Source: Proteus hauseri ATCC 700826 (GTDB lineage Bacteria; Pseudomonadota; Gammaproteobacteria; Enterobacterales; Enterobacteriaceae). From it: DNA of 53,827 nucleotides. This document shows positions 9,105 through 19,635 of the stretch, in pieces (within the stretch, counting starts at the first letter, position 1; every line of letters begins with the position of its first letter). The stretch spans positions 1 to 53,827 of the forward strand of contig NZ_LXEV01000002.1 in assembly GCF_001654965.1 (NCBI RefSeq). The letters run 5' to 3'. The notes beneath the pieces are model-generated. The model did not search any database and was not told the DNA's origin. It worked only from the letters and a program-made list of their open reading frames with translations. The translations under genes and the position numbers were made by a program.

Positions 9105-10958
9105 CTATTTATCAATAGATTTTTTTTCTCTTATTGTTTGAGGAATAGCATCGGTTAAAGATTCATCCCAAATATCAGGCTGATGATGTTCTTGTTGGAT
9201 CTCTTCATGAAAAAGCTCTTCTAGCTCTCTACGAGCCTCTTTAACACGAGAAACGTTTGATACTTCTTCTGGAGATTCATCAACCAACTTTCTTAACAGC
9301 TGCATATCTAAACGACGAAAATGTTGCTGAGCGCGATAAGCTTGATGAGGATGCATTCCAAGTTCAATCAAGGTCTTACGACCTAATTCCAACGCACTAG
9401 AAAATGTTTCTCTGCTAAACTCTGTCACACCCGCTTTTAGTAACTCATGAGCTTCTACACGCCCTCTAGCCCTAGCAATAATATGTAAATTAGGGAAATG
9501 CTGCTGGCACAAATGGACAATATCCATCGTAGATTCTGGTTCATTACTAGTGATAACTATCGCTTTGGCATGTTCTGCGCCTGCGGCTCGTAATAGATTG
9601 AGATCCGTTGCATCGCCATAATAAACTTTATAACCATATTTACGCATGGTGCTTAAGATCCCCACATCATGCTCTAATACAGTAGTATTAATTTTATTCG
9701 CCATTAACAAGCGCCCCACCACTTGCCCCATACGGCCAAATCCAACCAAAATTACTTCAGGCTGATTATTTTCAACAAAAGGCTCTTCATCGGTTTGTTC
9801 CTCATTATAACGGCGAGATAACACAACGTCTGTCAGTTGCATCACAAGAGGTGTTGTCATCATAGAGAGTGTCACAACCACCAGCAATAATGCCATTTGC
9901 TGACTATCCAACACGCCCATCGCCATTGAGGTAGAAAACACAACAAAAGCGAATTCACCACCTTGGCTTAAAACAGCAGAAAATTGCAATCGTGTTGAGA
10001 AACGTAAACCAGCTAACCAGCCAATACCATAAAGGATGGCGGCTTTAACCAAAACAAGAACTAGCACGCCAAGTAAAACTTCGGGTAAGTAACGCCATAA
10101 AATACCAATATCTAACGACATACCGACAGAGATAAAAAAGAGCCCCAAAAGTAACCCTTTAAATGGTTCAATAGAAATTTCTAACTCATGACGATATTCA
10201 GAATCGGCCAATAAGACACCCGCAATAAAGGTTCCCATTGCCATAGAAAAGCCAAGTGTTTCCATAAACAAAGCGGCACCTAACACCACTAATAACGCCG
10301 CCGCGGTAAAAACTTCTCTTACGCCTGATTTAACAACTAAGCGAAACAGTGGACGCAATAAAAAACGGCCACAAATCAGTAAAACAGCAAATGACACAAC
10401 TTTTAAGCCAATTTTATACCAATCACTGCTTGCTGTTTCACCCGCTAATAACGGGATAATGGCTAAAATGGGGATCACAGCCATATCTTGAAAGAGTAGA
10501 ACCGAAAATCCAAGTTGTCCCCCTTCATTATGGTTCATGCCCTTTTCATTCATCAGCTGCAACGCCATTGCCGTGGATGACATTGCAATACCACAACCTC
10601 CAATCACCGCGGCTTGCCATGAAAATGAAGTAAACAGCAAAATTAGCCCAGCGAAAATAGAAACGGTAAACACAACCTGCATTGAGCCTACGCCAAAAAT
10701 TGAGCGTCTTAATTGCCAAAGTTTTGCAGGGTTTAATTCAAGTCCTATCAAGAACATTAAAAAAACCACCCCTAATTCAGCGAAATGCAAAATATTATCG
10801 ACGTCTTTAAATAGCCCGAACCCCCAAGGACCAATCACGATACCGGCGATTAAATAGCCCAAAACAGCACCAATTTTAATACGCTGGGCAATAGGCACCA
10901 TGACCACAGCAGCACAAAGGAAAAATAGCACCGCTTTTATCATCCAATTATCGTCCAT
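9105..10958 (-). CDS. kefB: Glutathione-gated K+ efflux antiporter KefB
   Basis: Inner-membrane K+/H+ antiporter held closed by glutathione and opened by glutathione adducts, which protects against electrophiles by acidifying the cytoplasm. The 617 residues comprise a CPA2-type membrane domain (about 1-385, roughly 12 helices, with [11 protein letters not shown] and [12 protein letters not shown]) and a C-terminal KTN (RCK) nucleotide-binding domain from about 400 ([17 protein letters not shown]). Its start overlaps the kefG stop by one base (TAATG), so the two are coupled. Confidence 0.95.
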   Translation of the reverse strand: MDDNWMIKAVLFFLCAAVVMVPIAQRIKIGAVLGYLIAGIVIGPWGFGLFKDVDNILHFAELGVVFLMFLIGLELNPAKLWQLRRSIFGVGSMQVVFTVSIFAGLILLFTSFSWQAAVIGGCGIAMSSTAMALQLMNEKGMNHNEGGQLGFSVLLFQDMAVIPILAIIPLLAGETASSDWYKIGLKVVSFAVLLICGRFLLRPLFRLVVKSGVREVFTAAALLVVLGAALFMETLGFSMAMGTFIAGVLLADSEYRHELEISIEPFKGLLLGLFFISVGMSLDIGILWRYLPEVLLGVLVLVLVKAAILYGIGWLAGLRFSTRLQFSAVLSQGGEFAFVVFSTSMAMGVLDSQQMALLLVVVTLSMMTTPLVMQLTDVVLSRRYNEEQTDEEPFVENNQPEVILVGFGRMGQVVGRLLMANKINTTVLEHDVGILSTMRKYGYKVYYGDATDLNLLRAAGAEHAKAIVITSNEPESTMDIVHLCQQHFPNLHIIARARGRVEAHELLKAGVTEFSRETFSSALELGRKTLIELGMHPHQAYRAQQHFRRLDMQLLRKLVDESPEEVSNVSRVKEARRELEELFHEEIQQEHHQPDIWDESLTDAIPQTIREKKSIDK

Positions 10959-11518
10959 TAAGCGTGTTCTCCTTCAAGAGGGGCGATTAGCCATTGGCGA
11001 TAAGCATCACTAATATGGGTTAATGTTGCTGGAGATTGTTGTCTTGCGGAATAAATAATCATAGGAGACAACCAACGCATACCACACATTTCAGCCATCA
11101 ATTCTAAAGGCCTTAATAACTCAGATAACGTATAACGATTTTTTCCATTGTGCTGATAAGCATATTCAGGTTCACCCGTTGTGACGACACAGCGAAATGA
11201 TTTCCCTTTTAATTGTGATCGACTAACACGATTCGAACCCGCAAAAGGGCGCGTAAGCACCCTATCTTGCCACTCTTTTAGCAATGCTGGGCAACTGTAA
11301 GTTTGTAATGGAAATTGAAACACAATCACCTGATGTTGGCATAATAGAGCCTGCTCATGATGAATATCGATAAAGAAATCAGGATAAACTGCATACAAAT
11401 CATGAATAGTTAGGTTCTCTAAATCCCTCACCGCATTCAATAACGCCTTATTGGCGACTGATTGTCGCGGTTCGGGATGTACATAGATTAGTAATATATT
11501 TGATGCGTTTGACATCAC
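10958..11518 (-). CDS. kefG: KefB ancillary flavoprotein KefG
   Basis: NAD(P)H quinone-oxidoreductase-like protein required for full KefB activity. The 186 residues start [20 protein letters not shown], the flavodoxin-like phosphate-binding region. [21 protein letters not shown] is the family motif. The start is preceded by AAGGAGGAG. It is coupled to kefB by a one-base overlap and divergent from yheS. Confidence 0.94.
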   Translation of the reverse strand: MMSNASNILLIYVHPEPRQSVANKALLNAVRDLENLTIHDLYAVYPDFFIDIHHEQALLCQHQVIVFQFPLQTYSCPALLKEWQDRVLTRPFAGSNRVSRSQLKGKSFRCVVTTGEPEYAYQHNGKNRYTLSELLRPLELMAEMCGMRWLSPMIIYSARQQSPATLTHISDAYRQWLIAPLEGEHA

Positions 11519-11637
11519 TCCTCCTTACAAAGCGTGTCAGAAACAGATTTTTCCGTTACCATGCACGCATTGTGACCAACTGTTACGAACAACTTATTCT
11601 ATATATTAATTTAACATACTCTTAATAGACGATATCT

Positions 11638-13572
11638 ATGATTGTTTTTTCTTCTTTAGAAATTCGCCGTGGTGTTAGGGTGCTACTGGAAAATGCCAGT
11701 GCAACTATTAACCCAGGACAGAAAATTGGTTTAGTCGGCAAAAATGGCTGTGGTAAAACCACACTGCTTTCATTATTAAAAGGCGAGCTACAAGCTGAAG
11801 CAGGCGATGTGACATTCCCAAGCTCTTGGGCGATGGCGTGGGTAAACCAAGAAACCCCTGCGCTTGATATTCCTGCAATTGATTATGTCATTGATGGTGA
11901 TAGAGAATACCGCACACTCGAACAACGTTTACAAAAAGCCAATAACGCTAACGATGGCCATGCTATTGCACTGATTCATGGGCAATTAGACGCAATTAAT
12001 GCATGGACTATTCAATCTCGTGCGGCCACGCTACTCAATGGATTAGGCTTTAGTCAACAACAGCTCAATGAGCCAGTAAAATCATTTTCCGGTGGTTGGA
12101 GGATGCGTTTAAACCTTGCTCAAGCACTGATCTGTCGTTCTGATTTATTATTGCTTGATGAACCAACCAACCACTTAGATTTAGATGCCGTTATTTGGCT
12201 AGAGAAATGGTTAAAGAGTTATACGGGCACGTTAATTCTGATATCTCATGACCGCGATTTTCTTGATCCTATCGTAGATAAAATTTTACATATTGAGCAA
12301 GAAAAGATATTTGAATATTCAGGAAATTACTCTTCCTTTGAATTGCAACGAGCAACAAAATTGGCTCAGCAGCAAGCATTATTTGAAAATCAGCAAGGTA
12401 AAATTGCTCATCTACAAAGTTTTATCGACCGCTTTAAAGCCAAGGCGACAAAAGCGAAACAAGCACAAAGCCGAGTAAAAATGCTCGAACGCATGGAACG
12501 TGTTGCCCCTGCGCATTTAGATAACCCTTTCCACTTTAGTTTTCGTCAACCAGAAAGCCTGCCTAATCCGTTACTTTCAATGGAAAAAATCAGTGCGGGT
12601 TACGGCGATAAAGTCATTCTCAATGATATTAAGCTTAATTTAATCCCTGGCTCTCGGATTGGCTTACTTGGCCGCAATGGTGCAGGTAAATCGACCTTAA
12701 TTAAACTGCTTGCTAACGAAATAGAGCCACTACAAGGTAAGATTGGTTTATCAAAAGGAATTAAGCTCGGTTATTTTGCTCAGCATCAATTAGAGTTTTT
12801 ACGCTCAGATGAATCAGCATTACAACATTTAACGCGTTTAGCACCAAAAGAAACTGAGCAAAAATTGCGTGATTATCTCGGTGGCTTTGGTTTTCATGGT
12901 GATAAAGTCACAGATGCTTGTGGGCAATTTTCAGGGGGTGAAAAAGCACGCCTTGTTTTATCTCTACTGGTTTGGCAGCGTCCAAATTTACTGTTAATGG
13001 ATGAACCGACCAACCACCTTGATTTAGATATGCGACAAGCATTAACTGAAGCGTTAATTAGCTTTGAAGGGGCTATCGTTGTGGTTTCCCATGACCGTCA
13101 CTTATTACGCTCAACCACCGATGATCTTTATCTGGTTCATGATGGTCAAGTCGAGCCATTTAATGGTGATCTTGATGACTATCAGCAATGGCTGGTTGAT
13201 CAAAATCGTCAAGAAACTCAAGCCAATAAGAGCCAACAAGAAAAGGATAACAGTGCTAACACCACTAATTTAAGCGCTCAAGATAAAAAAGAGCAAAAGC
13301 GCAAAGAAGCAGAGTTTAGACAACAAACTCAACCTTTACGTAAAAAACTAACCACCTTAGAAAGTAAAATGGATAAGTTAAGCCAAGAGTTAGCTAATAT
13401 TGAAACTGCGCTTTCAGACAGTAGTATTTATGACGCCAACCGTAAAAATGAGCTTTCTGACTATTTAAGCCGCCAAGGTGTAGCAAAATCAGCGCTTGAA
13501 GAAGTTGAAATGGAATGGATGACATTACAAGAAACGCTTGAAGAAATGACAGCCGAATTTGAATCACAATAA
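11638..13572 (+). CDS. yheS: ABC-F family ATPase YheS
   Basis: Soluble ABC-F protein with two ATPase domains and no membrane domain; the family acts on ribosomes to regulate or rescue translation. In 644 residues the Walker A motifs are GKNGCGKTT (about 34-42) and GRNGAGKST (about 346-354). The signature segments FSGGWRMRLNLAQAL and FSGGEKARLVLSLL are each followed by LLLDEPTNHLDLD-type Walker B. The linker (P-site tRNA interaction motif) is about residues 230-290. A charged coiled-coil tail occupies about 535-644. Confidence 0.95.
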   Translation: MIVFSSLEIRRGVRVLLENASATINPGQKIGLVGKNGCGKTTLLSLLKGELQAEAGDVTFPSSWAMAWVNQETPALDIPAIDYVIDGDREYRTLEQRLQKANNANDGHAIALIHGQLDAINAWTIQSRAATLLNGLGFSQQQLNEPVKSFSGGWRMRLNLAQALICRSDLLLLDEPTNHLDLDAVIWLEKWLKSYTGTLILISHDRDFLDPIVDKILHIEQEKIFEYSGNYSSFELQRATKLAQQQALFENQQGKIAHLQSFIDRFKAKATKAKQAQSRVKMLERMERVAPAHLDNPFHFSFRQPESLPNPLLSMEKISAGYGDKVILNDIKLNLIPGSRIGLLGRNGAGKSTLIKLLANEIEPLQGKIGLSKGIKLGYFAQHQLEFLRSDESALQHLTRLAPKETEQKLRDYLGGFGFHGDKVTDACGQFSGGEKARLVLSLLVWQRPNLLLMDEPTNHLDLDMRQALTEALISFEGAIVVVSHDRHLLRSTTDDLYLVHDGQVEPFNGDLDDYQQWLVDQNRQETQANKSQQEKDNSANTTNLSAQDKKEQKRKEAEFRQQTQPLRKKLTTLESKMDKLSQELANIETALSDSSIYDANRKNELSDYLSRQGVAKSALEEVEMEWMTLQETLEEMTAEFESQ

Positions 13573-13587
13573 TAATACTTAACATAT

Positions 13588-13631
13588 AAATAAGAGAACT
13601 GTTTTAGAAATAAGCAGCTCTCTTATTTTTT
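13588..13631 (+). terminator. Terminator after yheS
   Basis: AATAAGAGA (13589-13597) pairs with TCTCTTATT (13619-13627), followed by a run of T. Internal bases around the loop can pair partially. Confidence 0.7.
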
Positions 13632-13816
13632 ATTGCCTTATTCATTCTAAAAACTTATACAACTCATTTTACTTAGTGCATTTATTTCATTTTACTACCG
13701 CACGAATTACACAAAAGATAATATCGACCTTTGTCGCAATAACCCAATTAAAATAATAGTCTATCTTTTATTTACCTATCATTTGTATTTAGTAAGGGAA
13801 ATAAACTATTTCGCTC

Positions 13817-13843
13817 TAAAGTTTTTAACATTCCAGCCGAATT
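13817..13843 (+). promoter_or_regulatory. Sigma-28 (FliA) promoter of the first MCP gene
   Basis: TAAAGTTT, an 11-nt spacer, then GCCGAATT matches the enterobacterial flagellar class-3 consensus TAAAGTTT-N11-GCCGATAA at all positions except the last few. It lies about 63 bases before the ATG. Confidence 0.88.
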
Positions 13844-13905
13844 AATCATTCTGCTAAGTGGACCTCCCACTTACAAAAGTGAAGACAAAGCTAATAGGTA
13901 GGGTT

Positions 13906-15591
13906 ATGTTAAAACGAATTAAAATCTCTCAAGGTTTAATGTGTGTTCTGACTCTGTTTTGTATTATTCAGGTAATTTCTGGCGTGCAAAGTATTCATGA
14001 TGCTTACCAGACACAAAATAAACTTAAATTAATCTCATACAGTTTTGATCAACTGCGTACTATGGATAATACCTATGCGGAATTAAATACATTACGCACA
14101 GATATCATTGCTCAAGCATTTAGTTACATATCAAATCCAAGCAAAGAAGATGCTAATGTAACTGCATTTATGCAAACCATAAATACACGCAAGGCTGACG
14201 TTGATAAATTGATGAATGAGTATGTTGATTTATCAGCCCAAACAGGCTTTGACCAACAGCGAATGGCACAAATCAAACAGCTTTATCAAAAAAGTCGCAC
14301 TGATTTAGATCTTCTCGCACAATATTTAGGTGAGCGTAATGTGAATGCAATTACGTTGATCTTAAAAAGCCCAGCAAATACTAATTTTACCAACTCATTG
14401 TATGAAGCAACTGACTTTATTACCGATGACGTTGTTAATCCCTCGGTCACTGAAGCGGAAAAGAACTACTACAGCATGTTGTGGATAGCATCTACCTTTA
14501 TGGGTATTTTCCTTATCTTCACGACATTAGTTCTTATTTGGATCCGTAAATACATCATTGCTCGTATTAATCAAATGATCACTTATCAGGAAACCATTGC
14601 TAAAGGTGATTTAGTCAGTCGCATGGATAGTGACGTTTCAGGTAATACTGAAATTGATCAATTAATGCTTGGCTTGCAACAAATGCGTGCTCGTTTAAAA
14701 GAGATGGTGACTTCTATTAGAAATAGCAGTAGCCATATTTATACTGGCGTACAAGAAATTGCAGCAGGTAATAATGACTTATCAAGCAGAACCGAAGAAC
14801 AAGCTAGCGCATTAGAAGAAACCGCATCAAGTATGGAACAGATGACGGCGACTATTCGTAACAATACAGAAAGCGCTCGTGAAGTGACAGAACTCGTTAT
14901 TAGCACTGCCGATATTGCCGTTCAAGGTGGCGAGCACAGTAACAAAATGGTGATGACAATGACTGACATCGCTGATCGCTCACAAAAAATTGGCGAAATC
15001 ACAGCTGTTATTGATGATATTGCTTTTCAAACCAATATTCTGGCATTGAATGCGGCCGTTGAAGCAGCAAGAGCTGGCGAGCAAGGCCGTGGGTTCTCTG
15101 TTGTTGCAAGTGAGGTACGCAATCTTGCGCAGCGCAGCGCGGAAGCCGCAAAAGAGATCAAAGAATTAATCGAGTCCACGATTTTACGTGTCAGACAAGG
15201 AAATGACCTTGTTGAACAAGTCAGTATTTCAATGGGTGAGATTGTAACATCGGTTAACCATGTTTCGGGTTCAATGAAAGAAATTTTATCTGCTTCAGAA
15301 GAACAAACTCGTGGTATTGCTCAAATTAGCCTTGCCGTTAATGAAATGGATAAAGCCACACAGCAAAATGCAGCAATGGTTGAACAATCAACAGCTGCAT
15401 CAGCCACATTAAGTGAGCAGGCGGGTATGTTAGATATGATTGTGAATACATTTAAAGTAGAGCAAGAAACATCCACATCATTACCAACTTTCTCAGCAAA
15501 AAAATATGAACCAGAAGTAGTAAAAACACCCAAAACGCCAACCATCAAGCCAAATAACAATGAAGCTGATGATAATTGGGAAAGCTTCTGA
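13906..15591 (+). CDS. Methyl-accepting chemotaxis protein (Tsr/Tar-like)
   Basis: Inner-membrane chemoreceptor of 561 residues. ATG 13906 ([15 protein letters not shown], with GGTAGGG upstream) is preferred to the GTG at 13858, which lacks support. Layout: TM1 (about 8-30), periplasmic four-helix ligand domain (about 31-190), TM2 (about 191-215), HAMP, then the methylation and signalling helices with the conserved hairpin [20 protein letters not shown]. The C-terminus is NWESF, a CheR/CheB docking pentapeptide. The Arg cluster that binds amino acids in Tsr/Tar is not obvious, so the ligand is unknown. It has a sigma-28 promoter and a close paralogue follows. Confidence 0.93.
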   Translation: MLKRIKISQGLMCVLTLFCIIQVISGVQSIHDAYQTQNKLKLISYSFDQLRTMDNTYAELNTLRTDIIAQAFSYISNPSKEDANVTAFMQTINTRKADVDKLMNEYVDLSAQTGFDQQRMAQIKQLYQKSRTDLDLLAQYLGERNVNAITLILKSPANTNFTNSLYEATDFITDDVVNPSVTEAEKNYYSMLWIASTFMGIFLIFTTLVLIWIRKYIIARINQMITYQETIAKGDLVSRMDSDVSGNTEIDQLMLGLQQMRARLKEMVTSIRNSSSHIYTGVQEIAAGNNDLSSRTEEQASALEETASSMEQMTATIRNNTESAREVTELVISTADIAVQGGEHSNKMVMTMTDIADRSQKIGEITAVIDDIAFQTNILALNAAVEAARAGEQGRGFSVVASEVRNLAQRSAEAAKEIKELIESTILRVRQGNDLVEQVSISMGEIVTSVNHVSGSMKEILSASEEQTRGIAQISLAVNEMDKATQQNAAMVEQSTAASATLSEQAGMLDMIVNTFKVEQETSTSLPTFSAKKYEPEVVKTPKTPTIKPNNNEADDNWESF

Positions 15592-15668
15592 TTTAGTGTT
15601 GTAACTTAATAAGCATCATGGTGTTCATTAGTTATATATATTACGCATAAAAAACCTCTACCTACACG

Positions 15669-15698
15669 ATCCCCAATCATTAGATTGGGGATATTTTT
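15669..15698 (+). terminator. Terminator after the first MCP gene
   Basis: A 10-bp perfect stem, ATCCCCAATC (15669-15678) with GATTGGGGAT (15683-15692), a 4-nt loop and a T-run. Confidence 0.9.
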
Positions 15699-16038
15699 CT
15701 TAACGTTAAAAGATATAAAAATTAAGATTTCTCAATTTTATGAAATAGAAAAAATGATTTGTACTAAAGTCAGTAAATTAAGTTTGATAACAGCTAAATT
15801 TCATTTTACTTATCAAAAAATAAAGAAACGCCCAATAATAAAACCACACAGTAATAACAAGCCTTCCTAAGAAAAACATTATTAAATCTTAATAATTAAC
15901 AATTAACACCACTAATGAGTAGGATAATTTACTTATAGACAATTGTAGGTGCCATTAGAAAATTTTAGTTATTAGCTGTTAATTAAAGCTAAAAAAAGAA
16001 AAACAAGTCATCTTTAGTCGCAAATAGTATAGAAACAT

Positions 16039-16065
16039 TAAAGTTTTCAGATATTAAGCCGAATA
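16039..16065 (+). promoter_or_regulatory. Sigma-28 (FliA) promoter of the second MCP gene
   Basis: TAAAGTTT, an 11-nt spacer, then GCCGAATA closely matches the FliA consensus. It is 68 bases before the ATG, nearly the same distance as in the first MCP gene. Confidence 0.88.
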
Positions 16066-16132
16066 AGTTTAATTGATGTATGTTTGTCGTTCCTTGCTGT
16101 TTATCCTACAAATTTATTAAATAGGTAAGGCT

Positions 16133-17878
16133 ATGCTTAAACGAATAAAAATATCTAATGGCTTGATGTTTATCTTAATACTGTTTTGCGCTATTCAACT
16201 TTTTTCTGGCGCAATGAGTATCCGTGATTCGAATTTAACCAATAAGCGGATCTCACAATTAGCCCATGGCTTTGAACAGATGAAAACGATGGATTACGGT
16301 TATGCAAAACTCAATAAGTTACGTGAGGATATGCTCAATGTATTACTTGATGCGCAACTCACACCGGATATTGCACAAGAAAAAATAACTTCTTTTATCG
16401 CTATCTATCCAGAGCGAAAAAAAGAAGTTTCTTCTATCATGGCAGACTACTTTAATGTCGCTCAAAAAGTAGACTACGATCCAGAAAAGCTAGATGCCAT
16501 GAAAAAACTATTCACTCGTGTTCTTTACGATCTTGACCAATTAGTTTCTGCTTTAGAAATTCGAGACTTTTACGGTTTCCAATCGCTCTATGCACACAAT
16601 ACCAATGAGCGTTTTACTAACGCGTTGTATGAGGCCAGCGACCACTTAAGTGATAATGTTGTTGCCCACGCACTTAAAGCAGCACAAGGTAACTATGAGC
16701 GAGCCTTAATACTTGCCTTTGTTTTTATGTGTATTTTTATTGCATTTACCGTTCTCGTCATGATTTGGCTACGTCGAAACATCGTTTTGCGTATCAATCA
16801 AATTATCGAATATATGTCTGAAATTTCCCAAGGAAACTTAATTGAAAACAATGAGATAAAAGTAAGAGGTAATAATGAAATCGACCAATTAATTTATGGC
16901 ATTCAGTATATGCGTACTGAGCTTTCGTTAATTGTGAATGCGATTCGTGGAACGAGCCACCATATTTATACGGGGGTTCAAGAGCTTTCAGCTGGCAATA
17001 CAGACCTCTCTTGTCGTACTGAAGAGCAAGCCAGTGCACTAGAAGAAACAGCTTCAAGTATGGAGCAACTCACCGCAACAGTAAGGAATAATACTGAAAG
17101 TGCGCGAGAAATCTCACATTTAGTCAATCAAACCTCCAACATTGCGAGTAAAGGTGGAGATGTCACAAATAGAATGGTGAAAACCATGACTGACATCGCT
17201 GAAAGCTCACAAAAAATTGGCGAAATCACGGCTGTTATTAATAGTATTGCATTCCAAACCAATATTTTATCTTTAAACGCAGCAGTAGAAGCAGCAAGAG
17301 CCGGTGAACAAGGGCGTGGCTTTTCTGTAGTGGCAACCGAGGTACGAGAATTAGCTCAACGCAGTGCGGAAGCAGCAAAAGAGATCAAAGAGTTAATTGA
17401 TGCTTCAATCAGTAGAGTCCGTCATGGTAACGACTTAGTTGAACAAGTCAGTATTTCAATGAGTGAAATACTGACTTCCGTAAAACATGTTGAAGACTCA
17501 ATGACAGAAATTCTTTCTGCATCTGAAGAACAAACTAGAGGGATCACACAAGTTACCCTTGCGGTTAATGAGATGGATAAAGCCACTCAGCAAAACGCCA
17601 CAATGGTAGAACAATCATCAGCCGTAGCGAGCTTGCTAACTGAAGAAGCAGGTAATTTAGAGCAAATAGTTGAACAGTTTAAAACCGCTGAAAGCGAACA
17701 ACAGACAAGAACCAGCCCTAAAAATAGCGTAGAAAATGACACTATTACGGAAAACTCTCGGCAAAAAGAGAGTGCTAAGACCCGTGTTAGAGTGAAAAAC
17801 GATGTTATTAAAGAGAAGAAAACAACCAAAGAACCGATAATAAATCATGATGAAGATGACGACTGGACAAGCTTTTAA
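16133..17878 (+). CDS. Methyl-accepting chemotaxis protein, paralogue of the preceding one
   Basis: A 581-residue chemoreceptor with the same layout as its neighbour: TM1 (about 8-30), periplasmic helical domain (about 31-190), TM2 (about 191-215, [20 protein letters not shown]), HAMP, and signalling helices with [20 protein letters not shown]. The N-terminus [13 protein letters not shown] and the signalling half are nearly the same as in the upstream gene, while the periplasmic domains differ. This suggests duplication followed by a shift in ligand. A charged linker of about 50 residues leads to a C-terminal DWTSF, a variant of the CheR-docking pentapeptide. Confidence 0.93.
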   Translation: MLKRIKISNGLMFILILFCAIQLFSGAMSIRDSNLTNKRISQLAHGFEQMKTMDYGYAKLNKLREDMLNVLLDAQLTPDIAQEKITSFIAIYPERKKEVSSIMADYFNVAQKVDYDPEKLDAMKKLFTRVLYDLDQLVSALEIRDFYGFQSLYAHNTNERFTNALYEASDHLSDNVVAHALKAAQGNYERALILAFVFMCIFIAFTVLVMIWLRRNIVLRINQIIEYMSEISQGNLIENNEIKVRGNNEIDQLIYGIQYMRTELSLIVNAIRGTSHHIYTGVQELSAGNTDLSCRTEEQASALEETASSMEQLTATVRNNTESAREISHLVNQTSNIASKGGDVTNRMVKTMTDIAESSQKIGEITAVINSIAFQTNILSLNAAVEAARAGEQGRGFSVVATEVRELAQRSAEAAKEIKELIDASISRVRHGNDLVEQVSISMSEILTSVKHVEDSMTEILSASEEQTRGITQVTLAVNEMDKATQQNATMVEQSSAVASLLTEEAGNLEQIVEQFKTAESEQQTRTSPKNSVENDTITENSRQKESAKTRVRVKNDVIKEKKTTKEPIINHDEDDDWTSF

Positions 17879-17906
17879 GTTTGAGTCACAAGCTCATTTT
17901 TAACAC

Positions 17907-17939
17907 AAAGACACCTAATCTATTTAGGTGTCTTTTTTT
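17907..17939. terminator. Terminator between the second MCP gene and aer
   Basis: A 12-bp stem, AAAGACACCTAA (17907-17918) with TTAGGTGTCTTT (17924-17935), a 5-nt loop and a T-run on the plus strand. It probably also serves the convergent aer gene. Confidence 0.9.
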
Positions 17940-17947
17940 CAAAAAAA

Positions 17948-19487
17948 CTAATGAAATACGTTGATAGCACTGACTAAATAGTTAGTTTGTACTTTCATTT
18001 CACCTGAAATTGTTGATGCCTTAGAAACATAATCAGCATTTTCATGAGTAATCGATTCCAACTTTTCGACAGCTCGACCTAGCTCTTTTAATCCCGCACT
18101 CTGTTCTGACGAGGCAAGGCTAATTTCACCGATAAGGTCAGTGACATTCTTAACATGCACAACGATATCTTCCATTGTACCTACCGTTTCATTAACTTGT
18201 TTTGAACCCACACGAATATTATTGCTAGATGTATTAATTAGCATTTTTATTTCTTTTGCCGCTTCCGCGCTGCGCTAAATTACGCACCTCGGTTGCTACC
18301 ACAGAAAAGCCACGTCCTTGAGCTCCGGCTCTTGCTGCTTCTACTGAAGCATTCAGCGCCAATATATTAGTTTGAAAAGCAATGCTATCAATCACGCCAA
18401 TAATATTACTGATACGATCAGAGCTTTTGGCAATATCATTCATCGTGTTAACGATATTATCCATTGCTGTGCCGCCTTTAATTGCAGCACTACAAGTGAT
18501 ATTAGATAAGTTATTGGCTTGTCCTGCAGTTTCACTATTACTACTTACTGCTGTTGTTAACTCATTCATCGTTGAAGCAGTGGCTTCTACATTACTGGCG
18601 GTTTGCTCTGTTCTGACGTACAAATCACGGTTTCCAGCTGCAAGTTGGTCACAAGAAATATCCACCTGATGAATTTGGTGGCTAACATCATTTACCAACC
18701 ATCGAAACATTCGCCCAAGTTGATTGACCGAACGCTGTGTCATCCCTATCTCATCAATACGGTTTAGATAAGCGACGTTATGCTCATCGCCTGTAGCAAC
18801 GCGATTTGCCTGCTCATTCAATAACCGAATCGGCTTAATGATTTGAAAATAAAGTACCCCCTCATTAAACATCAACAATAGAAGTAAAATGACAGCATGA
18901 CATAAAAGCGCATAGCCACTTAGCCCTGCAAACCATGCACTGAGTAGCATAAATGGAAGAGGTAATAAGATAAGTAAGCGAAGGCGCTGTTTTAACGAAA
19001 TCGTTTGGTTCCACGAGCGCCAACGTTGCCATCCCTTATAAATGAAAGCGCCTTTTAAAAAGGTTTGTGATGGATAGTTTCCTTGATTAAATCCGTTATA
19101 TAGTGCCGAGGCTTGTGCTATTTCCTCTTTTTTAGCACAGGTTCTTACAGACATAAAACTTTGTATTTTTCCTTGACGAATAATTGGAGTGACATTTGCC
19201 CTTACCCAGTAGTAATCACCATTTTTACGTCTATTTTTAACAATACCTGTCCAAACACTCCCTTGTTTTAATGTTCTCCACATATCCTTAAACACTTCAG
19301 AAGGGATATCTGGGTGCCGGACAATGTTATGGGGTTGTCCCACTAGTTCATCAACTGAAAACCCACTGGCCTCAACAAAGTCCTCATTGGCATAAATGAT
19401 ATTGCCATCAAGGTCTGTTGTTGACATCAATGTTGCGTTTTCAGATACCGGATATTCTCGCTGTGTCACCGGTTGGTTGTTACGCAT
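17948..19487 (-). pseudogene. aer: Aerotaxis receptor Aer, frameshifted
   Basis: The 417-codon upstream part (19487 down to 18234) has the Aer N-terminal PAS domain ([47 protein letters not shown]), a hydrophobic anchor near 175-215, HAMP and the receptor hairpin ([20 protein letters not shown]). It then loses frame after VRNLAQR. The rest continues in another frame from about 18280 to 17948 and ends AINVFH, matching the Aer C-terminus. The break is at 18261-18275, where one 5-base GCGCA unit is missing compared with the neighbouring MCP gene. Adding 5 bases gives 514 residues, close to E. coli Aer (506). It may be a pseudogene, a phase-off allele, or an assembly error. Confidence 0.9.
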
Positions 19488-19551
19488 TAGTTACTCTCCT
19501 CGACATTGAAATCAAACTTCTCAACTAAAAAAGATCGCTCAAATAACTACC

Positions 19552-19578
19552 GTTTCGGCCGTAGAGAGAATAACTTTA
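19552..19578 (-). promoter_or_regulatory. Sigma-28 (FliA) promoter of aer
   Basis: On the minus strand TAAAGTTA, an 11-nt spacer, then GCCGAAAC matches the FliA consensus, about 65 bases upstream of the aer ATG. The promoter is intact although the coding frame is broken. Confidence 0.85.
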
Positions 19579-19635
19579 GCAATAAGTGTAAATACCTACA
19601 TTTAAATATTAAAATTTTGAATCAGTTCAAAATTT

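Larger units (their letters stand above)
13573..13905 (+). other. Spacer between yheS and the first MCP gene
   Basis: About 330 bases holding the yheS terminator and the sigma-28 promoter at 13817-13843. No supported gene. It marks the left edge of the chemoreceptor block inserted between yheS and yheT. Confidence 0.6.
15592..16132 (+). other. Spacer between the two MCP genes
   Basis: About 540 A/T-rich bases with the terminator at 15669-15698 and the sigma-28 promoter at 16039-16065. The short open frame around 15685-15870 starts inside the terminator hairpin and lacks coding character, so I do not call it. Confidence 0.55.

Noticed and set aside
15685-15870. Small ORF after the first MCP gene
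   Set aside because: It begins within the terminator hairpin, has A/T-driven composition and no ribosome binding site.
18234-19487. Intact short chemoreceptor
   Set aside because: The frame ends within the signalling hairpin and the missing part continues in another frame, so it is a frameshifted aer.
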